NCBI GenBank assembly: GCA_012295275.1
Contig: CM022678.1
Location: 7,393,559 to 7,446,058 of the forward strand
Reading direction: 5' to 3'
Length of the DNA: 52,500 bases
Origin: Chrysomallon squamiferum
Taxonomy: Eukaryota > Mollusca > Gastropoda > Neomphalida > Peltospiridae
The notes beneath the pieces were generated by a model that searched no databases, was not told the DNA's origin, and saw only the letters and a program-made list of their open reading frames with translations. Both the position numbers and the translations under genes were made by a program. The stretch's first letter is position 1. Each line of letters begins with the position of its first letter. Shown here one piece after another: positions 1 through 10,007 of this stretch.

Positions 1-78
1 ACAGTAGTAATTATAGTTCAGACGTAGTAGTATAGTACTTGTAGTAAGAACAGCAGTTCTAATAGTGGTAACTTCAAC

Positions 79-592
79 AGTAGTAATACTAGTAGTAATA
101 ATAGTAGTAGAAGTAGTAGTAGTAGAAGTAGTAGTAATGGTAGTAGTAGTAATGGTAGTAGTAGTAGAGGTAGTAGTAGTAGAAGTATTGGTAATGGAGT
201 AGTAGTAGTAGTAGAAGTAGTAGTAATGGTAGTAGTAGTAGTAGTAGAAGTAGTAGTAATGGTAGTAGTAGCAGTAGTAGTAGTAGCAGAAGTCGTTTTG
301 GTAATATTACTATTAGTAGGCGTACTAGTAGTAGTGGAAGTAGCAGTTGTGGCAGTGGTAGTAGTACAAGAAATATCAGCTGCAGCAGTAGTAGTAGTTG
401 TAGAAGTAGTTGTATTAATATTAGCAACAGTTGCAGTAATAGTAGTAGCAGTAATAATAGATATAGGAGTAATAATAGTAATACTAGTAGTAATGGTAGT
501 AGAAGTAGTAATAGTAGTAGAAGTAGTAATAGTAGTAGAAGTAGTAATAGTAGTAACATTAGAATTAGAAGTAGTGGTAATAATAATTAAAA
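79..592. repeat. Imperfect (TAG)n trinucleotide block
   Basis: GTA/TAG triplets with scattered AAG, TGG and CAG variants fill this stretch. It keeps long frames open on both strands (poly-Leu or poly-Val), which are not genes. The first 78 bases are a more degenerate continuation. Confidence 0.9.
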
Positions 593-943
593 AATATATA
601 TATAAATCTTTTTATTAAATTAGTTCGGAAATGATTCACTGTAATTTAGAATAACATAAATGTTTTAACAAAACAAATAATAATAATAATAAAAAATTTA
701 TATTAGAATCGTTTGATGTCACATAGCTGGAGATATATTACACAGACATTTCGGAAGCGAATTTTGAAACCTGGGATTTAAATGTGTTTTGTGTTTTGGG
801 GTTTTTTTCTAAATGTGTAAGCAGACATATATTCTGTGAGAGTTCACAATGTACTATTAATTTAGTTGTCACCGCCTGGGTTCAGAAGCAGAAAGACATA
901 ACGAAAGCCTGGTAAATAATTTACAGAAACACATACACACAAC

Positions 944-1095
944 TTAAAACACTTTTTCAAATAGCTAATTACGTGAAACGAGATAAATATTTAACATTTT
1001 CCTGTGCTGTAGCACAAAGCGTGGTTTGTGATACTTTAACGAAGTGTGGTTAAAACACTTTTCAAATAGCTATTTACGTGAAATGTGATTTATTA
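944..1095 (+). repeat. Two-copy direct duplication, about 106 bp period
   Basis: The motif TTAAAACACTTTTTCAAATA, then GCT-ATT-ACGTGAAA, at 944 recurs at 1050 with few changes. It sits in the otherwise unremarkable AT-rich stretch 596-1366 upstream of the PAN/EGF gene. Confidence 0.7.
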
Positions 1096-1155
1096 TTAAA
1101 ACGGTCAAATTAAGGTGTTACATACATTGGCTTCACCTCTTTCAGATTTCACTGG

Positions 1156-1163
1156 TATAAATA
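1156..1163 (+). promoter_or_regulatory. TATA-like box upstream of the PAN/EGF gene
   Basis: TATAAATA in otherwise mixed sequence lies about 460 bp before the ATG at 1626. It would suit transcription starting near 1185, followed by a 5' UTR intron ending at the CAG at 1612-1614. Such strings are common in AT-rich DNA. Confidence 0.15.
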
Positions 1164-1366
1164 CGTTATAGGCTAAACTCGTTTTTTTTTTTTTAGAAAG
1201 AAAAATCTACGTAGTGACGAGATGGTTTCTGTGAATTTGACGCCTGAAAACGTGGAAATTACCGCCGTTCTAGTTTGAGACTTAACACTTGTAATAGCGA
1301 CTTTTTCAAGTTTTAAGCGACTGTGAAAGAAATCTAAGATTCATTCCTTAGGGATCTGTTAATTAA

Positions 1367-1535
1367 TTTCTTTCTTTCTTTTTTTTTTTTTTTTTTTTTA
1401 TTAAATTAATTAATTAATTTGATTTATTTACTTATTTATTTTATTTTATTTATTCTCTTTATTTCATTATTTTTTTATTTTTTTATTTTATTTTTTTTAG
1501 TTTAATTTTTTAATTATTTTTTTTATTATTATTAA
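1367..1535. repeat. T-rich / TTAA-TTTA simple sequence
   Basis: A poly-T run followed by TTAA, ATTT and ATTATT repeats, directly upstream of the PAN/EGF exon 1 region. It could serve as a long polypyrimidine tract if an upstream intron exists. Confidence 0.7.
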
Positions 1536-1594
1536 CATCCTACAACACAGAGACGCAGCTGAATATCAATTAATCAAACTACAGTTGTTTTTTA

Positions 1595-1606
1595 CACGTG
1601 ACGTCA
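1595..1606 (+). promoter_or_regulatory. Overlapping E-box and consensus CRE upstream of the PAN/EGF start codon
   Basis: CACGTG (1595-1600) overlaps the full palindromic CRE TGACGTCA (1599-1606), 20 bp before the ATG at 1626. These are recognised by bHLH-type and CREB/ATF-type factors respectively. Position suggests core-promoter or 5' UTR control, provided transcription starts nearby rather than in an upstream exon. Confidence 0.35.
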
Positions 1607-1625
1607 TCACGCAGTGTTTTTACTG

Positions 1626-1904
1626 ATGTTTTGTCTCTCGGTGGTTTCTCCACAAGAGCGATGCGGGCGGACAGAAATGAAGAGAAAGCTGGTAACCAGA
1701 GAAACTCTGAACAGCAGACTGTCTAACATCTACAGCTCTTCACCAAACAAAGCACTCGTCGACTGTGCACGACTTTGTGTCTCAGATCTCAGATGCACGG
1801 AGATGATTGTCTGTTCGGGCGTCTGTCACCTTATTGGAGTGTTCAGAACTGAGGAGCCGAACGCAGAGAAATTTGACAATCTGACTTGTGAACTGTTCAC
1901 TGTT
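1626..1904 (+). CDS. Exon 1 of the PAN/EGF gene: leader and PAN/apple-like module
   Basis: The first in-frame ATG is at 1626, and an in-frame stop lies at 1599-1601. The exon encodes 93 residues and ends in phase 0 at the donor GTAAGT (1905-1910). Cysteines fall in ERC, DCARLC, RC, VC, VC and TC, and the core KALVDCARLCVSDLRC resembles the helix-containing core of PAN/apple domains. If the CAG at 1612-1614 is a splice acceptor, the exon starts at 1615 and the start codon lies further upstream, outside what I can identify. Confidence 0.7.
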
Positions 1905-2342
1905 GTAAGTGTGATGTGTTTTTTTTTTTTGTTTAACATTCAATCTCTTTTATGTTTTAGGATATAATATAATTTACTTTTTCGTAATATATTTACGTTC
2001 GCATGTGTGGCTCTATTTTGGTTTGAATATTCTCTTTCTTATTTACGTCTGATTACATAAAAAAAAAAAAAAAGTATTTTGGGAGCGCACTGGCAAAAGA
2101 TCCAATCACGACTTCACAAACCCCGTCAGATGTCGCTGACGAGACTCGAACGTGTGGCCGTTGATGGATCGCACTTAGTTATTGTACTTTTGTGTCAGTT
2201 GTGTTTGTATGTTTATGTACGTCAGTTTAAACTAAGCTAAGGGGACCAATTTTCAGGCCCCGCTTGCGTACTTGAACCTACGGCAGAAGACAATACAGCT
2301 AGACTACCATGTTTTATGTTCAAATAACCTGTGACATATTTA

Positions 2343-2433
<91 letters not shown>

Positions 2434-2917
2434 GTAATCCTAACTCTCTGTGTCTCTGTTGCCAATAGATTCTAGCTTATAAGAAGACATACATGGTTTT
2501 ACACGATATCTTATTTAGAATCGGTGTCAGGACAATGGAATTCCAGATGAAAATGGATACTGCGTCTGTACTCGGGGATATGGCGGACCGTTCTGTGAAA
2601 CTGCAGTCCATGGTATGATCAGTTTAAATAAAATAAAATCAGCTATTTTTTTTAAAAAAATAACGTTTTATTCATCGTAACATTTAGTTTGAAACATTTA
2701 TAAGTACTGACTGTATAACACTTTCATCTCTGAAATCAAATGAAAATTTACGTATGTTTGTATATATGTAAATGTTTGTAATATAATGCACGAATGTACA
2801 CATGTACATGTGTAGTTATGTATGTAGGTAAGTTCGTAGGTAGATACTAAGATAGGTAGGTATGTGAGTGCGTGAACACAAATACAAAGACATCTACCGA
2901 TATACCTACCTACCTAC

Positions 2918-2969
<52 letters not shown>

Positions 2970-3124
2970 TACATACCATATACCTAGCGATCAACCTACA
3001 TATAGATACACACATACATATGTAGAATATTTCAGAAAAAAATTATTTTATCGGTTAACGTTAACATTTTTTTTTCATTTCTATTATTTGTGTGTATGTT
3101 GTTATTATTATGATTATGATTATG

Positions 3125-3192
<68 letters not shown>

Positions 3193-4630
3193 TACTACTA
3201 ATATTATTATTTGTCTTACAGATTCATGTTACAATCAGTGGGAAACAATATACACTTTCAAATCTCCATCTCTGAGAAATCTTTACGAGACTGTAAGAAA
3301 AACTTGCCAACCCAAACTGAAAGTTTATTTTGGAAGCAGAATTTACGCAGTGGACTTCGCGGGTACCAAGGGACCCCACACTGGCGCTCAGTCGTTGTTT
3401 CACGTCAGTAAACAGTCGTGGGACACGTTTGACGCGAACCCAAAGCGAATTTTCCAGAAGATAACAAACGCCACAGCCCAGTTTCTGATGCCGCTTCCCA
3501 TGCCTGGTCCAGCAGAAGGTGCTTCCACCGGCGACATTTCACCCGTCTGGTTCGCTAAAGATTTCACCAACGGGAAACCTCCGCAGTCTTTCAGCTCGAC
3601 GAATTTCCAGTCGCTGGCGTCTGAAATCGAACGAGGTTCCGCCATTACGGGAACGAAGTACGGCTTCGTTGATCGAAAGGCGCAAAGGATAAGTGCAGAC
3701 TTGTCTCCTTATTTAGAGGACAGGTTCGAGCACAAATACAGCACGATTATCAGTCCTCCGAGGTGGTTTTTGAACAGAATTGTCAGCAGCGGTTCGCGCT
3801 ATACAATCCTGTCTGAGATTCTCTCTGACCTGTATGGCTTTTATTCTAAGCACAGCAATCCCATCTCCTACTGCACTGACGACTGCTGGGTCAAGGTGTT
3901 TGCAAACGACGAAGCCGGACACACGCTTCACGGTTCTGTGGACTCTTTAGCTCGGGCCGTGCTGAGTGGTCACCAGGTCAAAGTGTTGGTGGCTGGATTA
4001 TCTGCACCCGCGAAATCTGTGCACGTCTGCAGACAGAGCGTCTCTGTTTGCACTGACGATCTCATGGAACCCATCGGCGTGGAACGCATTGGCGAAAATC
4101 GCGGGACGCAAAAGAAGATTTTGTCTTCGAATGGACGAGTTTTAACGCGACGCTATAAATTCGAAACGGCGACTGTTTTCGAAGACTCGGAAGAGCAACA
4201 GCAAGTAGACTGGTTTGTGGACACGCGCGAGTGGATCAAAGTTTTGTGCGTGAAACACGGCGGAGAGATACAGAGTGGATCGGTGACAGAACTGAAAGAG
4301 ATGGCTGTAAACGGTGCCTCAGTCCGCGTTGTCGTCGAATACTCTAATGGCGAGTTTGAAATTTTTGACGCCGATCATTTGCAGTTGTCCATGGATGCCA
4401 ACGTAGCCGCTGATGATGTCCACCTAGCAGCTGATGCTGTCTACCACGCCAACACTAAGACTGATGAAAAGTACGGCAAATCGTTTGTGGCGGACACGCT
4501 GCATCACGTGTGGTCAGCTGTGGTCAGCACGGAAGGTAAACTGGAGAAGGTTTTTTACACGTACAGGAGAAGTGCAGTGAAACACGAAGTCGTCAATCAC
4601 TTCAGATGCTCCTGGTTCGTTCAGAAGTGA
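1626..4630 (+). CDS. Secreted-type PAN/apple-like + EGF-like + duplicated unknown-domain protein (3 exons, 593 aa model)
   Basis: Three exons join in frame: 1626-1904, 2519-2612 and 3222-4630, with GT-AG introns of 614 and 609 bp (phases 0 and 1). The 593-residue product begins with a short hydrophobic stretch (MFCLSVVS), then a Cys-rich PAN/apple-like module (about residues 13-88, with the spacing C-x3-C-x5-C-x5-C-x3-C), an EGF-like module (about 88-120, CQDNG then CVCTRGYGGPFCE) and a long C-terminal region of about 470 residues that I do not recognise. Within it, residues 347-458 and 462-592 look like two copies of one domain (W-V/I-K-V, GSV..L..AV..G..V+V.V, ending WFV). PAN and EGF modules usually mediate extracellular binding, so a secreted or surface role is inferred. 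The hydrophobic leader is short for a signal peptide. An upstream exon joined at the CAG ending at 1614 would lengthen it to FLLMFCLSVVS, so the true start is uncertain. Codon use and GC are clearly coding-like against the AT-rich flanks. No enzyme motif is evident. Confidence 0.8.
1905..2518 (+). other. Intron 1 of the PAN/EGF gene
   Basis: It contains poly-A (2061-2074), a (TC)n run at 2345-2427, and near 2230-2320 a segment whose minus strand has a GGTTCAAGTAC-like B box preceded by a TAGTCTAGCTG-like A box. The boxes are too close (about 28 bases) for an intact tRNA, so at most this is a decayed tRNA-derived element. Confidence 0.6.
2345..2427. repeat. (TC)n microsatellite in intron 1
   Basis: 83 bp of uninterrupted TC, one of about twenty long TC/GA tracts in the window. 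Confidence 0.95.
2519..2612 (+). CDS. Exon 2 of the PAN/EGF gene: EGF-like module
   Basis: The acceptor is TATTTAG (ends 2518) and the donor GTATGA begins at 2613. The 94 bp add 31 codons plus one base. The reading NRCQDNG..., then CVCTRGYGGPFCE, carries the C-x-C-x-x-G-Y-x-G-x-x-C signature of the second half of an EGF domain. An earlier half-cystine (TCELFTV) comes from the end of exon 1, so the module spans the intron. The phase matches both neighbours, which is the main support for the model. Confidence 0.75.
2919..2967. repeat. (CA)n microsatellite in intron 2
   Basis: 49 bp of AC dinucleotide within the 2613-3221 intron. Flanks are TACC and TACATA simple repeats. Confidence 0.95.
3125..3192. 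repeat. (TTA)n microsatellite next to the exon 3 acceptor
   Basis: About 68 bp of TTA ending roughly 30 bases before the acceptor at 3221, where the branch point and pyrimidine tract would lie. Length changes here could influence splicing of exon 3. Confidence 0.95.
3222..4630 (+). CDS. Exon 3 of the PAN/EGF gene: large unassigned region with two domain copies
   Basis: The acceptor TTGTCTTACAG ends at 3221, and the upstream intron carries a long (TTA)n tract. The exon completes the split codon (D125) and stays open for 1,409 bp to TGA at 4628-4630. Residues 125-346 form a region with WFAKDF and a SPPRWFLNRI segment. Residues 347-458 and 462-592 are the two similar copies; paired features are WVKVFANDEAG/WIKVLCVKHGG, GSVDSLARAVLSGHQVKVLV/GSVTELKEMAVNGASVRVVV and terminal WFVD/WFVQ. 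The open frame also runs back through the (TTA)n tract, but that part is intronic. The last 50 bp are unit 1 of a tandem array. Confidence 0.85.
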
Positions 4631-4926
4631 AACACGAAGTCGTCAATCACGTCAGATGCTCCTGGTTCGTTCAGAAGTGAAACACGAAGTCCTCAATCAC
4701 GTCAGATGCTCCTGGTTCGTTCAGAAGTGAAACACGAAGTCGTCAGTCACGTCAGATGCTCCTGGTTCGTTCAGAAGTGAAACACGAAGTCCTCAATCAC
4801 GTCAGATGCTCCTGGTTCGTTCAGAAGTGAAACACGAAGTCGTCAGTCACGTCAGATGCTCCTGGTTCGTTCAGAAGTGAAACACGAAGTCCTCAATCAC
4901 GTCAGATGTTCCTGGTTCGTTCAGAA
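4577..4926 (+). repeat. 50-bp minisatellite, exactly 7 copies, beginning inside the coding sequence
   Basis: Units start at 4577, 4627, 4677, 4727, 4777, 4827 and 4877, each beginning GTGAAACACGAAGT and ending CTGGTTCGTTCAGAA. Unit 1 is translated as the last 17 residues of the PAN/EGF protein, and the stop TGA lies across the first unit boundary (AA|GTGA). Units 3, 5 and 7 carry CCTCAATC and units 4 and 6 carry CGTCAGTC, so recent growth was by a 100-bp dimer. The last unit runs into CTGACTCGC, the presumed original 3' flank. Confidence 0.95.
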
Positions 4927-5199
4927 CTGACTCGCAACTGAGTAAAAAGACGTCAGTTACAAATTGTAACAGTTTTGATGAAATGGTCGCTACAGATTTT
5001 TCTTACTTTTTGCATTCCATAGATTTCATCGTAGCTCGCTCATTTGATTTATGATTTGAATTAATACAGTTTAAAAGCAATCTCTTTATTATTATTATTA
5101 TTATTATGACTATTCTTATTGTTGTTGTTGTTGTTATTATTGTTTTCACTGTTATTATTTTTACTATTGATATAGATATATTATTATTATTATTATTAT

Positions 5200-5234
<35 letters not shown>

Positions 5235-6100
5235 CTAGTAGTAGTATCTTCTTGTTCAACTTTAGTGTTTATCTATTTTGTTGTAGTACTGTTTATACCC
5301 TTAAAATGCGTCATTTATTATCGTATTCGAAATCGGATCAGTCTGTACAGAGTTAGCAGCTTAGTGATTCACCACACGCAAGAAATTTGACATGACCTTC
5401 CGCTGAATCCACCGACAGCTCAAACCATATGCAAATTACAGAGGTCAGCAGAGACCAGAAATCATAATAAACATTTATAGATAAAGATAAGAAACATAAA
5501 AGACAAGTTTTCAAAGAACATTTTTTAAATTTTTTGCTTTCTTGTCCCGGGAGAGGGGCAAGATGTTTACGACCGTGGGGCAGAAGGCGCGGCACTTACA
5601 AAAGAAGAAAAAAGAAGATAAAAATAAAAATCACATCAACGTTTTATGTGAACTGCTTAAAAAGAATTAAAAGCAGATTATTTAGTTACATTGACTTTAC
5701 TGCGAGCAAAAAAATTGCACCGTGAAGAGTTCTAATCAAACGAAGTATTTAAAATAAAAATATTTTTATATTTAACAACTTTTAAACTGCACCTTTTTGC
5801 TACACTGTGACTGATTACAACCAAAACTCGTTAATCAACGCTTCCATCAAGATTAATTAATTAAGAATGAATAATGAAACTTACATCAGTAAACTGGAAA
5901 TATGTTAACACACAACCAAAACAGGTAATTATATAATAATAAATAATTATACATAGATCGATAGACTTAAAATATTGTAACATTATAACTGACATAATCA
6001 AGGCGTCTTAATTAATGCTTTCAATGAGCTAATTTCAAAATTAAGAATAACTAATGATAAATTCATCAGCAGAGACTAACATGAACTACTTCTACGGCCA
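4927..6100. other. Intergenic AT-rich DNA downstream of the PAN/EGF gene
   Basis: It holds mixed TTA, TTG and TAG triplets (about 5087-5240) and an isolated GC-rich island of about 60 bp (5540-5597). The first AATAAA on the plus strand is at 5466-5471, possibly a polyadenylation signal. I see no further gene. Confidence 0.6.
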
Positions 6101-6103
6101 CTA

Positions 6104-6155
<52 letters not shown>

Positions 6156-6175
6156 GCTACTATTACTACTATTAT
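6101..6175. repeat. (ACT)n microsatellite
   Basis: CTA triplets, pure for about 54 bp and then interrupted by CTG and ATT triplets. Confidence 0.9.
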
Positions 6176-6260
6176 TTCTGACTGAACATTAAATGTTTTA
6201 ACAAATACCAAAAACATTTATTACACTGTCATACAACCAGATTTAAGCGGAGGGTTTGTA

Positions 6261-6460
6261 TAATCACAATCAGTTTTAATTAAACTGAGCGCACTTACTG
6301 TAATGAATTATTTGTATGTCAGCATCTCTTTTCATGTTGGATTTTAGGGATTTTATTTTATAATCACAATCAGTTTTAATTAAACTGAGCGCACTTACTG
6401 TAATGAATAAATATTTGTATGTCAGCATCTCTTTTCATGTTGCATTTTAGATGTCTTTTT
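6261..6460 (+). repeat. Two-copy tandem duplication, about 100 bp unit
   Basis: TAATCACAATCAGTTTTAAT at 6261 recurs at 6361. The copies share the GAGCGCACTTACTGTAATGA and GTCAGCATCTCTTTTCATGT motifs and differ by a small indel. Confidence 0.9.
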
Positions 6461-6476
6461 AGATTTGATTTTATAA

Positions 6477-6662
6477 GTGCAGTTTTATATATTTCTTGTC
6501 AGTTTGTAGTTTCGATGTGAATTGCGATATTTAAATTGTGCTTGATTTGTTTTAATTTACATTGATTTTATTTTATCAGTGCAGTTTTATATATTTCTTG
6601 TCAGTTTGTAGTTTCGATGTGAACTGCGATATTTAAATTGTGCTTGATTTGTTTTAATGAAT
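6477..6662 (+). repeat. Two-copy tandem duplication, 102 bp unit
   Basis: GTGCAGTTTTATATATTTCT at 6477 recurs at 6579, near-identical over more than 80 bp. It abuts the previous duplication, though the unit sequence is unrelated. Confidence 0.9.
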
Positions 6663-6668
6663 TACATA

Positions 6669-6670
<2 letters not shown>

Positions 6671-6746
<76 letters not shown>
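6671..6746. repeat. (TC)n microsatellite, then (CTAT)n
   Basis: 76 bp of TC followed by CTAT tetranucleotides to about 6780. Downstream to 7363 is AT-rich unique sequence with no gene seen. Confidence 0.95.
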
Positions 6747-6750
<4 letters not shown>

Positions 6751-7359
6751 TGTCCATCTACCTATCTATCTATCTATCTAACGACATAAATATATATATT
6801 TATATATTATTTATTCTTATCCCATGTATCTAATTAGTTAATTGAATTAAACCAGTACAGAAATATAATTAAATAATATTCAGTTTATACATATTTAATT
6901 AATTTATAATATGTCTTAACAATGTCAGATACCCGAGCGGTATTTCGATACAGAAATGTAATTAAATAATATTACATTTTAATTTACATACTGATAATTT
7001 TATTTATGCATTAAAATGTAGGTAACTGCTTTAGCACACTGAATAAAGAATTGCACTCAACACCTCTATCTTTTTTTTTTTTTAAATTATTATTTTAACT
7101 TTAACTCGCTTGGCTCCCAAACTATGTCATCCAAGAAATGTAGTCAAAGGAAAAAAATAAGAACAATAACGAGACCAAGAAAACCCATCAGTTGTCCCAA
7201 CGGTACAAATGGATAACACAAACAGTAACATCTTACCATCTTTTACTTTAAAACAGTTTCAAAAGTATGTGTCTCCATTGTTTGCCTTTTTGTCTTTCGC
7301 TAGCTTTGTTCTTTACCTCAATGGATATGTTTGGCTTTGTATATCTATCAGTATATAAC

Positions 7360-7465
<106 letters not shown>

Positions 7466-7539
7466 TATTACTACAAAATCTGCTCCCACTGTTACTATAC
7501 TAATAATACTCTAATTTCAGGTATTACTGTTATTATTAC

Positions 7540-7965
<426 letters not shown>

Positions 7966-8399
7966 GTTACCAAGATAATCAGTTACTACATTATTAAGTT
8001 ACTGAACCTCTCTTTCTTCTCTACAACTAGTAACACATTGAATGCTGCTCTTATTTTTAATAAATATGTGATTTTTTATCTTTGTTCGATATAGAGGATT
8101 ACAAAGTAGCTAGGTAAAAAAAAAAAATAGAAAAATAAAAAATAATATCTGATGTGCACTTATTAATCATCCTGACTTCAAAGATTAAGTAACGTAAAAA
8201 GACAGTTTTACAGAATTTTTTTTTTTTTTTTTTTTAAATACCAAGTCGATAACTTCGTGCACAAAGACACGAAAAGCAAATCAATAAAGAAAACGTATAT
8301 TATTAAATAAAATAAAATAAATAAATAAATGAATAAATGGGTTGGTAGCTAGTACATGTTTATTCAATATCATTTTGAATATTTTAGATGTTTTGTTTT

Positions 8400-8518
8400 A
8401 GTTGTTTATTTATTTATTTATTTTTATTTATTTATTTATTTATTATTATTATTATTTTATTTTTATTTTTATTTTTATTATTAACACATTATGCCGACTA
8501 TTGTTTTTGCTAATAAAC

Positions 8519-8561
<43 letters not shown>

Positions 8562-8611
8562 GCAGTTGCATTTATTTATTTATTTCACCTTTTTTTTTTT
8601 TTTTTTTTTTT
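8400..8611. repeat. (ATTT)n, (ATTTTT)n, (AAT)n and poly-T cluster
   Basis: Several adjoining simple repeats, including (AAT)n at about 8519-8562 and a T run at 8590-8610. Confidence 0.9.
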
Positions 8612-8692
8612 CTTTTTCTTTTTTGTTAGTTTATTTACAATACTCAGATTCGTCATTTTCCGTCAAATTTAAAATATTTTACGACGTACGAG

Positions 8693-8725
8693 CAAATGAC
8701 GTCAATAATGTTTTGACGTCATTTG
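8693..8725. promoter_or_regulatory. Perfect 13-bp inverted repeat containing two consensus CREs
   Basis: The arms CAAATGACGTCAA (8693-8705) and TTGACGTCATTTG (8713-8725) are exact reverse complements, separated by TAATGTT. Each arm holds a full TGACGTCA (8697-8704 and 8714-8721). CREB/ATF-type bZIP dimers bind this sequence. No gene start is visible nearby. Confidence 0.5.
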
Positions 8726-9263
8726 TTGCTTGGAAGTTGGAATAGCTGATTTCGTAATTCGAAGTCAAAGATAAGAATTTTTTTCTTAAATAATTAATCA
8801 TTTTCATCCAGTAATTTAAATATTTTACATCATGATATCAAGTAATGTATTATTATTATTATTATTATTTCTTTACATATGTATCTATGTATTTGTGTGT
8901 GGCCTTGTTTGTGTGCTTGTTTGATGTAATGACCATTACGATAAGAAAACAAAACAAAACAAAAACAAAATGTTTTAATGAATATGCATAGATTTATTTT
9001 CTATACAACATTTCAAAGTACAAACAGTGTTAGAAAAATTACTGTTATGTTTATTTACATATATTCATTATAATCAACAGAATAATTTTTTCTTAAATCT
9101 ATCTTGGTGCAAATGCATAAAAGTTTAAATCACAATCTAATAAGTACTCTTAAAGCTTATTTTATGTTTCTTTACTCTGAAACAAAGTAAATTAATTAAT
9201 TAATTAATTAATTAATTAACTACAATAAAATAAAAACAAATTAAAAATATATATATAAAAAAT

Positions 9264-9540
9264 AGAAACTAAAATAAATTTAAAAATTAAAACGAAATTA
9301 ATGAAAAATTAAATAAAAATTAAAACTAAAATTAATTTAAAAATTAAAACGAAATTAATGAAAAAAAATAAATAAACCCTTTAAAACTAAAATTAATTTA
9401 AAAATTAAATAGAAACTAATGAAAAATTAAATAAAACTTAAAACTAAAATTAATTTAAAAATTAAAACGAAATTAATGAAAAAAAAAAAAATAAACCCTT
9501 TAAAACTAAAATTAATTTAAAAACTAAATGAAAACTAAAC
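9264..9540 (+). repeat. AT-rich tandem repeat, about 56-62 bp units
   Basis: Units begin AACTAAAATTAATTTAAAAA near 9266, 9323, 9383, 9439 and 9503. Alternate units share either the AAACCCTTTA or the AAATTAAATAAAA ending, so the array has a dimeric period near 116 bp. A (TTAA)n run lies just before it at 9190-9222. Confidence 0.85.
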
Positions 9541-10007
9541 AACAATTCATCATGTAGTTACCTCACACACATGCAGTTACGTTCTAAATAAAATCAAAAA
9601 AAAAAAAAAAAATCTGAACTATGAAAATATAACCGACATTTCATTTATATTTTAATTTTATAACTTTACCGCGGGCGTGAGTCAATGTAACAACATGTGT
9701 ATCGTAGTAGTCTAACGATGATGTCGTGGTTGATGATGCAGAAGAAATAATTTAAATAACAAAGGTTGTGTTGGTTCCGATACATACATCTAAACCTATC
9801 AGTATTAGAAACTCGAATGGCTGTTTCTCTGTCATACCATGGAATTATAATTAGTGTGTTGTTGCCAGTAGTGATGATGTTTATAGTGTGCTTGTCACCG
9901 ATATTATTATTTTTTACATTTATTTATATGGTGGTTCTGATGGTGTTCATTTTATTGTCAGTTTTGTTGTAGATATTGAACATTCTGTACATCTAGATTG
10001 TGAATGT

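Noticed and set aside
2230-2320. tRNA gene on the minus strand
   Set aside because: A-box-like and B-box-like strings are only about 28 bases apart and no cloverleaf can be formed. At best it is a decayed tRNA-derived element.
3092-3221. N-terminal poly-Ile extension of PAN/EGF exon 3
   Set aside because: It is intronic (TTA)n. A good acceptor at 3221 joins in phase with the EGF exon.
4577-4926. CRISPR-like repeat or an extended repetitive protein domain
   Set aside because: Units are contiguous, and the 50-bp period with a stop at the first junction prevents translation of later units.
9817-9972. 51-codon very hydrophobic frame starting MAVSLSYHGIII
   Set aside because: It is AT/GT-rich with no homology, no splice sites and no supporting neighbour, although it begins with ATG and is not a pure repeat.
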